This document shows positions 1 to 5,457 of a stretch of DNA of 6,504 nucleotides, in pieces. Where the stretch lies: contig JAUUZS010000255.1 in NCBI GenBank assembly GCA_030589835.1, positions 1-6,504 of the forward strand. The letters run 5' to 3'. Each line of letters starts with the position of its first letter. Positions within the stretch are counted from its first letter, which is position 1. Made by a program: the position numbers and the translations under genes. Source of the stretch: Cyclobacteriaceae bacterium. Its GTDB lineage: Bacteria > Bacteroidota > Bacteroidia > Cytophagales > Cyclobacteriaceae. The notes under the pieces were generated by a model. It worked only from the letters and a program-made list of their open reading frames with translations, was not told the origin of the DNA and made no database searches.

Positions 1-1
1 A

Positions 2-487
2 ATAATAATTACCAGGCCGGCAGTGGAGGCTGGTGAAAACCTTGGATTTTTGCCCGGGGATTTGCAAGAAAAAATTGATCCTTATTTACGCCCCGTTTAC
101 GATGCCCTTAACGATATGATACCCACCGAGAAGCTGAAATACTATCGGGAAAATGGGGTAATAGAAATCGCACCTCTTGCCTATATGAGGGGGAGAACAC
201 TCAGCAATGCATTTGTTTTGCTCGATGAGGCGCAGAATACCACCCCCATGCAGTTAAAAATGTTTTTGACCCGTCTTGGCCAGAATTCAAAACTCATAAT
301 TAATGGGGATCGGACTCAAATTGATCTCAAACCGAATCAAAAATCAGGATTGGAAGACGCCCTCGGGATTATGAAAAATGTAAAAGGAATCGGTTTTGTA
401 GAACTCGATCAACGGGATGTGATACGGCACCCGATTGTTAAAGAAATAATTAAAGCTTATGACAGGTCTGCCGGGAAAAAGTGGTAA
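2..487 (+). CDS. PhoH-family ATPase, C-terminal half (5' end outside window)
   Basis: PhoH-family proteins are P-loop ATPases of the RecA/helicase type, thought to act in the cytoplasm on RNA or in stress responses; the substrate is not settled. The frame is open from the first bases ([20 protein letters not shown]), which matches the family motif just after the Walker A strand, so the GTG at 23 is an internal valine and not a start. In the 161-residue fragment the Walker B motif FVLLDEAQN is at about residues 71-79, and the conserved [10 protein letters not shown] follows at about 100-109. The usual length is about 310-330 residues, so roughly the N-terminal half, with the Walker A loop, lies upstream. 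The stop TAA is at 485-487 and the next gene begins inside this one at 459. I am very sure of the family and less sure of the physiological role. Confidence 0.95.
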   Translation: MIITRPAVEAGENLGFLPGDLQEKIDPYLRPVYDALNDMIPTEKLKYYRENGVIEIAPLAYMRGRTLSNAFVLLDEAQNTTPMQLKMFLTRLGQNSKLIINGDRTQIDLKPNQKSGLEDALGIMKNVKGIGFVELDQRDVIRHPIVKEIIKAYDRSAGKKW

Positions 488-923
488 GAACAGCGTAGAC
501 GTTCAAAAAACAAATTCTAAAGATCAACTTCAACTTGCACTCGATATCAGGTATAAAGTATTTGTAATTGGCCAGAATGTGCCTAAAGAAGAAGAGATTG
601 ATGCCTTTGAAGAGGAGTCTTTTCACTATTTGGCTACTATTGAGGGAATTCCCTGCGGTGCAGCCAGATGGCGGTTTACAGAAAATGGAGTAAAACTTGA
701 ACGGTTTGCGGTATTGGAAAAATATCGTGGCAAGGGTGTTGGAAGTGCTCTCGTAGAAAAGGTATTGGAGGATATCAGCAAAAATCCAAAGGCCAAGGAC
801 AAACAACTTTATCTCCATGCCCAATTAGAAGCAGTTAAACTTTACCGTAAATTTGGTTTCAAAAAAATTGGCGGACTATTTCAGGAATGTGAAATCGATC
901 ACTATAAAATGGTGAAATCGTAA
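459..923 (+). CDS. GNAT-family N-acetyltransferase
   Basis: A 154-residue single-domain acetyltransferase predicted to move an acetyl group from acetyl-CoA to an amine; the substrate cannot be told from the sequence. The acetyl-CoA pyrophosphate loop is clear: [19 protein letters not shown] at about residues 81-99, with the R-G-K-G-V-G signature at 90-95. Before it, the segment [19 protein letters not shown] (30-48) is typical of the ElaA/YjcF-like branch, and the C-terminal motif [16 protein letters not shown] (120-135) is also typical. ATG at 459 is the only ATG in frame upstream of the domain, so the gene overlaps the end of phoH by 29 nt. The first dozen or so residues (to about N11) look like a non-conserved leader read from phoH sequence. 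No Shine-Dalgarno sequence is evident, so translation is probably coupled to phoH. Family assignment is firm; the exact start is moderately sure. Confidence 0.9.
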   Translation: MTGLPGKSGKNSVDVQKTNSKDQLQLALDIRYKVFVIGQNVPKEEEIDAFEEESFHYLATIEGIPCGAARWRFTENGVKLERFAVLEKYRGKGVGSALVEKVLEDISKNPKAKDKQLYLHAQLEAVKLYRKFGFKKIGGLFQECEIDHYKMVKS

Positions 924-1069
924 TTTCTTAACCCGAATAATTCACGGAATAATTAATGATACTTTTAAAGTACTGAAAAAAAAGAATTGGTATGCACCCA
1001 GAACCAGTACCCAGAACCCAGTACCTAAGTAAGTGTTCTTTACTATCATCAGAACCATCAAGGCTCAGC
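924..1069. other. Intergenic gap between the acetyltransferase and signalling genes (convergent)
   Basis: This gap of 146 bp lies between the 3' ends of two converging genes. It holds a direct repeat GAATAATT (935-942 and 947-954, spaced by CACG), a short inverted repeat TACTTT/AAAGTA (960-965 and 967-972), an A8 run (976-983) and a degenerate tandem repeat (annotated separately). Seen from the minus strand, the A8 run is a T8 tract downstream of the signalling gene, but the sequence before it offers only a weak stem (GGTA/TACC), so a terminator is possible but not shown. No open frame or RNA gene is evident. Confidence 0.5.
997..1025. repeat. Two-copy degenerate tandem repeat, 13-14 bp unit
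   Basis: Two adjacent copies can be read directly: CCCAGAACCAGTA at 997-1009 and CCCAGAACCCAGTA at 1010-1023, followed by CC. They differ by one inserted C. The C-rich composition on this strand contrasts with the AT-rich surroundings. It lies between two convergent genes, downstream of the stop codons of both, which is a common position for short dispersed repeats. Whether it is dispersed in the genome cannot be judged from one window. Confidence 0.6.
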
Positions 1070-2533
1070 TTATTGCCATTTGAGTGAGGCCAGTTTATTG
1101 GTCAGACGATCAATCAGGAAATTCACGTGATGATCTAAATCATGAATAAATTCATGTTTATCATTTGACGATAGAGGTCCGGTGGCAAATTTTTCCCTGA
1201 TTTTATTCAGCAATTCTAATAATTCCTTCATCCCAAAAGTGATAATCAAGCTTTTCATACGATGACGAAGCTGACGGTATTCAGACTGGTTTTCTTCCTG
1301 AATGGATCGGTTCAGTAGTTCTAAATTGATCTTGAATTCATTAATAGTCATTTTTAAGAATTCCTGATATTTAATCAAATTACTAAGAAATAGCTGATCG
1401 GTACGCTCAAATATTATCGACGTTTCAATTTCTGCCCCTCTAATTTTTTCGTCGAGCTTTTTTTGTGCCTTAGTATCATCAATGATACTCGAGTACTCTA
1501 CTATTTTAGCCCTCAGGTCATCTATATTTACGGGCTTAGTAATAATACCCTGCATACCTGATTTTATGATTTTTTCTTTTATAGACCCTGATGTGCTGGC
1601 CGTAAGGGCAAAAATAGGTACGTTTTTAAAATATGGACCTTCCATAGCCCTGATTCTCTGTGCTGTTTCTAAGCCATCGATCCCAGGCATTTGTATGTCC
1701 ATCAGGATGAGGTCATATTTTTTTTCTTCAATAAGTTTAAGCGCTTTATGCCCATCCGAAGCCATTTCAACTTTTACGCCCCAATCACTAAGAATCTCTT
1801 CCATCAAGACCTGATTGGTGGTAACATCCTCAACATATAAAATATTTAAATTCATTTTCCATCTTAATTTAATGTTATCTGATGTTGCCAAACTGCTTAC
1901 CGGCAAACTCTTATCCGAATTTTTGAATGGCAATGTTATTGTAAATACTGACCCCACATTTTCTTCGCTCCGGACCTCAATTGTTCCATTCTGGATTTCT
2001 ATTAGATTTTGAACAATCGACAATCCCAGTCCCGTTCCGCCGTACATGCCCCTGGTGCTGGTATTTGCCTGATGAAAAGGATTGAAAATATGCTTGATTT
2101 TATCTTTGGATATACCTATACCCGTATCTTTTACTTCAAATATTAATATATAACCCGACTTCGTGTATTTCTGAAGCTGCATGTCAAGTTCTATATTTCC
2201 TTTTCTGGTAAATTGTACATATTGCGTATTCCCAACATTAAGCTTTTTGATGTTGACTTTTCGTCCTTTTGCTTCAATAGGTTTTTTGAAGGATAGTAGA
2301 GGTGCAAAACCAGGATGACTCTCCTCTTTCAAAAGCCTGAGTATACTTTTTATTTTTTGATGATCATCTTCAGAAAAATGGGTATAGATATTGTCGCCAG
2401 GCAGTGGAACAGATAAAGGCTCGAGTAGTTCCTCACATGATTTATTGCAATAAATAATTCCTCCTAAATAATCGGTGATCACAATAGATTCCATAGAAGA
2501 ATTTACAATTTCGGAAAGAATTTCCTGGTTCAT
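1070..2533 (-). CDS. PAS-HATPase(partial)-REC-Hpt hybrid signalling protein lacking the HisKA domain
   Basis: A 487-residue cytoplasmic two-component protein with no signal peptide or membrane segment. Order of parts: PAS-like sensor domain at about 4-107; C-terminal half of a histidine-kinase ATPase domain at about 108-203, with G1 box DTGIG (136-140), F-box FNPFHQ (150-155) and G2 box GTGLG (166-170); receiver domain at about 228-347 with acidic pair E235/D236, phosphoacceptor D279 in LILMDIQMPG, T311 and K333; and a helical C-terminal Hpt-like domain at about 380-485 with candidate histidine H424 in LRHRMKS. In ordinary hybrid kinases a DHp/HisKA helix pair with its SHE-type H-box and the N-box (DxxRLxQxxxNLxxNAxKFT) lies between PAS and G1. 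Here PAS runs straight into the strand after the N-box (FTRKGNIEL, 108-116), so roughly 130-150 residues seem to be missing in frame. Canonical autophosphorylation should be impossible. It may be a phosphorelay intermediate, a regulatory decoy, a decaying gene or a sequencing/assembly deletion. Start ATG at 2531-2533 places the PAS domain normally; no Shine-Dalgarno sequence is visible. It is divergent from comEC. Confidence 0.88.
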   Translation of the reverse strand: MNQEILSEIVNSSMESIVITDYLGGIIYCNKSCEELLEPLSVPLPGDNIYTHFSEDDHQKIKSILRLLKEESHPGFAPLLSFKKPIEAKGRKVNIKKLNVGNTQYVQFTRKGNIELDMQLQKYTKSGYILIFEVKDTGIGISKDKIKHIFNPFHQANTSTRGMYGGTGLGLSIVQNLIEIQNGTIEVRSEENVGSVFTITLPFKNSDKSLPVSSLATSDNIKLRWKMNLNILYVEDVTTNQVLMEEILSDWGVKVEMASDGHKALKLIEEKKYDLILMDIQMPGIDGLETAQRIRAMEGPYFKNVPIFALTASTSGSIKEKIIKSGMQGIITKPVNIDDLRAKIVEYSSIIDDTKAQKKLDEKIRGAEIETSIIFERTDQLFLSNLIKYQEFLKMTINEFKINLELLNRSIQEENQSEYRQLRHRMKSLIITFGMKELLELLNKIREKFATGPLSSNDKHEFIHDLDHHVNFLIDRLTNKLASLKWQ

Positions 2534-2772
2534 ATCAATACTAAAAAATTATGAGCCTAAAAATAAACACGCAAAAGATATAACATCTTACAATTCTTTT
2601 AACGTAAAAATTAGTAATTTTTACGTTTATCCGGGAATCGCAAAATATTATTCTAATGATTTATTACCTAGCATTGAAATTTGCCTGAATTGCCATAACA
2701 CAAAACTTAAAAATCGGAAGAATCAAGTGCTATTGTTATATTCCGATGTTTTATATAATGTAACCAAGATTT
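2534..2772. promoter_or_regulatory. Divergent intergenic control region between the signalling gene and comEC
   Basis: This AT-rich gap of 239 bp separates two divergently transcribed genes, so promoters for both should lie here. I could not find a clean Bacteroidota promoter (TTTG, about 19-21 bp, TAnnTTTG) on either strand. Near matches are GAAATTTG at 2676-2683 (plus) and, for the minus strand, the complement of CAAAACTT at 2701-2708; neither has a good -33 partner. A TATAAT at 2754-2759 with TTGTTA at 2733-2738 (15-bp spacing) precedes comEC but could be chance in such AT-rich DNA. The strongest structure is the inverted repeat at 2601-2627. An open frame crossing this region on the plus strand lies partly antisense to the signalling gene and partly inside comEC and is not taken as a gene. 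Confidence 0.45.
2601..2627. promoter_or_regulatory. Perfect 12-bp inverted repeat, candidate operator
   Basis: The arms AACGTAAAAATT (2601-2612) and AATTTTTACGTT (2616-2627) are exact reverse complements separated by AGT. The repeat starts 67 bp beyond the signalling gene's start codon and ends 145 bp before the comEC start, between two divergent genes. Neither gene ends here, so a terminator would serve no obvious purpose. The two-fold symmetry fits a binding site for a dimeric regulator acting on one or both promoters; as RNA it could form a hairpin in the leader of either transcript. The regulator is unknown. Confidence 0.5.
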
Positions 2773-4857
2773 ATGAAATGGATAGCTCATCCTTTTTTAA
2801 GAATTACGCCCTTACTCATCATGGGTATTTTGGTGAATAGCTCCTTTAGATGCCCTGTAACTTACCTTTCTTTTTTGCTATCAATCAGCGCACTTATTTT
2901 TTCTTTAAATCTCGTGTTCTCACTGGGTTTTAAAAAGTATGACCTCAGGCGGGTGCAAGGTGTGGTCGGAATGCTTTCATTCGTATTATTAGGCTATCTG
3001 AGCGCTCAATTTTACCATCAAATTCATAAACCGTCCATAACTACAGACTCCCTATCCAATACCACCTTTTATACTGCTACGATAAATTCAAAACCTGCAT
3101 CAACTGCTAAAACCACCAAATATAAAGTGGAGATCAAGCAGCTCAAGAATAAGCATGAATGGGTCAGTGTTAACCAAGAGGCTATTTTGTACCTTAAAAA
3201 TGATGCCATGTATGATTTTGATTATGGCGACATGTTATTAATAAAAGGTCGCCCGGAGTATATGGAAGGTCAAAAAAATCCTTATGCTTTTGATTATTCC
3301 CTGTATTTGCAAAGGCGGGGAATATATTTTCAGGATTTCATATCAAAAGAGGATTTCATCATGATACACGAAAGGCACACTGCCTCATTAAGTTATTTGA
3401 GTTTATATATTGGTGATTATTTTGAGGGGATTCTATCGAAATATATTTTATCTGAGCGGGAGCTCAATATGATAAAAGCCATGATCCTGGGACGAAGAGA
3501 TGATATTACACCTGAGATGGAATATGTTTACGCTTCTTCTGGAACTGCCCATGTGCTGGCCGTTTCAGGATTGCATGTTGGCATCATCTATTTGATATTC
3601 TCTTCCGTATTCAAATTTTTGAAACTCCGGAAACTAAATATCATTTACTACGGGATTAACCTATGTGCCATTTGGTCTTTTGCATGGATCACAGGGATGT
3701 CGCCATCTGTTCAGCGAGCTTCGATAATGCTTTCTTTCATAATAATCGCTGAGCTAAGTAAAAGAAAAAGCAGCATATACAATACGGTATTGGCATCTGC
3801 ATTTTTCATTCTTCTCTTTGCTCCCAATCTGTTGTTTTCCGTTTCTTTCCAATTGTCCTATGCGGCAGTTTTTGGGATTGTGTATGCATATAAAAAAATA
3901 TACCTGCTCATCTATATTAAACAGCCCGTGGTAAATTTTTTCTGGAAGATGACTGTTATTTCCCTGGCGGCTCAAATTGCTACTTTTCCTGTATCAATAT
4001 ATTATTTTAAGCAGTTTCCCGTTTTATTTCCCATAACAAATTTGCTTGCTATACCAACTGCTTCCTTGTTAATAATAGGTGGGTTTTTATTAATTATAAG
4101 CTCACCATTGCCATTTTTCGCAACCATAATCGGGTATTTAATAGAAAAATGGATCTGGATGTACAACGAAATATTGGTTTTTGCCAGTAGCATCCCCTTT
4201 GCATTAATTGAAAATTTATACCTGAAGCCAACCTATGTATTTCTCATTATTTGCTGCGTAATGCTGTTGCTTCAATTTATGTTTACACGGAAATTTTATT
4301 TTTTCTTATATCTCTCCTTTTTGTTTTTTATTCTTTCTGGTTCCGTGATAATTGATCGTGCGCTGAAATCCCGCCAGCGGGAAATTATTTTTTATCATGT
4401 AAACAACAAACGCCACATTGATATTTATTGGGGAAGAAACTGTTTCACAAATATAAAATCGAACAGTGTTGAAATAGTAAAAGAGGTAGGATATCATATC
4501 ACCCCATCACGAAATTACCACCTGATAGAAAATGTTTATGCGCTCGGTGAGCTCGGGATTGTGAAGGAATTTGGCGCTAATACACTGATTCATTCAAACA
4601 ATACAACAATTCTAATTTTGAATGATCTGCAAAGTCTCACTAAAAATACCACCGGCATTCCGGTTGAATATCTGATTATTGGCAAAGAGATGATCTCTGA
4701 CTTAACGGAAATAAAGAAAATGTTTAAAATTAGAAACTTAATACTCGATGCTACAGTAAGTTCATGGTATATCGAAAAGGTACGCGAAAAAATGACAGGA
4801 AGTCTATGCACAATATATGCCATTAAAACGGAGGGCGCTTTAAGGATAAACATTTAA
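2773..4857 (+). CDS. comEC: ComEC/Rec2-family DNA-uptake channel protein
   Basis: ComEC forms the inner-membrane channel that carries single-stranded transforming DNA into the cytoplasm. The 694-residue protein begins MKWIAHPFLR with hydrophobic segments at about 11-24, 31-52 and 63-80, then a soluble OB-like DUF4131 region at about 85-200 ending in the family motif NPYAFDYSLYLQRRGI (169-184). The multi-spanning competence domain covers about 230-525. Its hallmark GTAHVLAVSGLHVG is at 257-270, with MSPSVQRASIM (309-319) and the motif around FPVSIYYFKQFPVLFPITNLLAIP (405-428). The last 165 or so residues form a soluble tail in the position of the metallo-beta-lactamase-like nuclease domain of Bacillus ComEC, but no HxHxDH motif is present, as is common in Bacteroidota members of the family. 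Start ATG 2773 gives the usual N-terminus. No other competence gene is adjacent. Family is very sure; competence in this organism is inferred. Confidence 0.95.
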   Translation: MKWIAHPFLRITPLLIMGILVNSSFRCPVTYLSFLLSISALIFSLNLVFSLGFKKYDLRRVQGVVGMLSFVLLGYLSAQFYHQIHKPSITTDSLSNTTFYTATINSKPASTAKTTKYKVEIKQLKNKHEWVSVNQEAILYLKNDAMYDFDYGDMLLIKGRPEYMEGQKNPYAFDYSLYLQRRGIYFQDFISKEDFIMIHERHTASLSYLSLYIGDYFEGILSKYILSERELNMIKAMILGRRDDITPEMEYVYASSGTAHVLAVSGLHVGIIYLIFSSVFKFLKLRKLNIIYYGINLCAIWSFAWITGMSPSVQRASIMLSFIIIAELSKRKSSIYNTVLASAFFILLFAPNLLFSVSFQLSYAAVFGIVYAYKKIYLLIYIKQPVVNFFWKMTVISLAAQIATFPVSIYYFKQFPVLFPITNLLAIPTASLLIIGGFLLIISSPLPFFATIIGYLIEKWIWMYNEILVFASSIPFALIENLYLKPTYVFLIICCVMLLLQFMFTRKFYFFLYLSFLFFILSGSVIIDRALKSRQREIIFYHVNNKRHIDIYWGRNCFTNIKSNSVEIVKEVGYHITPSRNYHLIENVYALGELGIVKEFGANTLIHSNNTTILILNDLQSLTKNTTGIPVEYLIIGKEMISDLTEIKKMFKIRNLILDATVSSWYIEKVREKMTGSLCTIYAIKTEGALRINI

Positions 4858-5046
4858 GGTAAAAGAAGGAACCAGGGAGGTACCCGGCTGGGACTACAAA
4901 TTGGATGGTATTTGGCGGGTGCCACCCACAATATGCATTGCCTGCTGGTTTACGCTAACTGATGTTTGTACATTCTGAGTTTGTCGGCTACTTGCAAATC
5001 ATAGGACATTTTATTAATATTAAGCATACCATAAAAACTTACTATT
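4858..5046. other. Intergenic gap after comEC, GC-richer left part
   Basis: This 189-bp gap has no convincing gene. Its left part (about 4865-4955) is clearly richer in G and C than the flanking genes and contains two small stems: CCAG/CTGG (4872-4875 with 4888-4891) and TGGC/GCCA with loop GGGT (4913-4924). Neither is followed by a T tract, so I do not call a terminator for comEC. One frame stays open for about 40 codons up to the TGA at 4976-4978, but it has no ATG and no recognisable family. Weak matches to the Bacteroidota -7 element, GATGTTTG (4961-4968, with ATTG 20 bp upstream) and TGAGTTTG (4976-4983), could drive the next gene; this is low confidence. Confidence 0.4.
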
Positions 5047-5361
5047 ATGATTCAATTAGTGATAGCATCTGAATCGAAGGAACAACTTGAAGAAATTGCT
5101 GAATATCTATTGAATAATCACCTTGTTATTTCTGTTGATTTTCATTTAGATATAAAAAGGATTGAGTTTGAAAAGGGAAAACTTAAGCATTATAACATTC
5201 ATTTTATCACCGGGAAAACCAAATCCTTGTTATTCAGTGAGATTGACATGAGGCTCAGGAAAAAGTATAAGGATAATATCCCAGAAATTTTCTCGCATCC
5301 GATCATCAATATGGATTGGGAACTTGCCAACAAACTTAAGTCCGATACCGAAAAGATCTGA
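5047..5361 (+). CDS. Small CutA1-like protein (divergent)
   Basis: A 104-residue soluble protein with alternating strands and helices and no signal peptide. Length and pattern fit CutA1, a trimeric ferredoxin-like-fold protein linked to divalent cation tolerance. The first strand MIQLVIASES is followed by the helix KEQLEEIAEYLLNNHLVISVDF (11-32), where CutA1 has an S/T-x-x-x-A-x-x-x-A-x-x-L-L-x-x-x-L-A-A-C-V-N pattern. The C-terminal NIPEIFSHPI (77-86) matches the family motif EVPEIIALPI, followed by a helix in place of the usual Y-x-x-W. Departures: the conserved cysteine of AACVN is absent, the histidine of HPYEVPE is replaced (KYKDNIPE), and the W-x-G segment of the central hairpin reads KRIEFEKGKL. 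It is therefore assigned by fold pattern and not by close similarity, and metal binding may be lost. Start ATG 5047 fits the first strand; no Shine-Dalgarno sequence is seen. Confidence 0.62.
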   Translation: MIQLVIASESKEQLEEIAEYLLNNHLVISVDFHLDIKRIEFEKGKLKHYNIHFITGKTKSLLFSEIDMRLRKKYKDNIPEIFSHPIINMDWELANKLKSDTEKI

Positions 5362-5457
5362 TTATACGTCTTTGAACTTAACTTTTGGCACGGGGCTGTC
5401 TGCCAATAAAGCAAAATGGTATAGCTTGAGTTGGCATGACACGCTTTACAGATTCAA
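5362..5457. other. Convergent gap with alternative stem-loops, possible bidirectional terminator
   Basis: This gap of 96 bp lies between the 3' ends of the CutA-like gene and the DUF5916 gene. TTGGCA at 5385-5390 pairs with TGCCAA at 5401-5406 across a 10-nt loop. The same TGCCAA can instead pair with a second TTGGCA at 5431-5436, with an inner AAGC/GCTT stem (5409-5412 with 5424-5427). The two folds exclude each other. No T tract follows on either strand, so an intrinsic terminator is only weakly supported. Confidence 0.35.

Noticed and set aside
450..824. Open frame of 124 codons on the minus strand opposite the acetyltransferase
   Set aside because: It is fully covered by the well-supported acetyltransferase on the other strand and has no recognisable domain.
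960..983. TACTTT-T-AAAGTA inverted repeat followed by A8 as a terminator for the acetyltransferase
   Set aside because: A plus-strand terminator needs a T tract after the stem, and here the tract is A. The single-base spacer also does not allow a stable loop.
1482..2012. Two plus-strand open frames (1482-1814 and 1815-2012) opposite the signalling gene
   Set aside because: They are antisense to the conserved ATPase and receiver domains and show no family motif of their own.
2733..2759. TTGTTA and TATAAT as a sigma-70-like promoter for comEC
   Set aside because: Spacing is only 15 bp, the -35 match is poor, Bacteroidota use a different promoter consensus, and the region is so AT-rich that TATAAT is expected by chance. 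It is mentioned only within the intergenic entry.
2475..2840. Open frame of 121 codons on the plus strand crossing the divergent intergenic region
   Set aside because: It begins antisense inside the PAS-coding end of the signalling gene and ends out of frame inside comEC, matches no family I know, and has the lysine/asparagine-rich make-up expected from translating AT-rich spacer DNA. It also contains the palindrome.
3754..4853. Several minus-strand open frames of 63-87 codons opposite comEC
   Set aside because: They are antisense to conserved comEC membrane and tail segments and look like chance frames.
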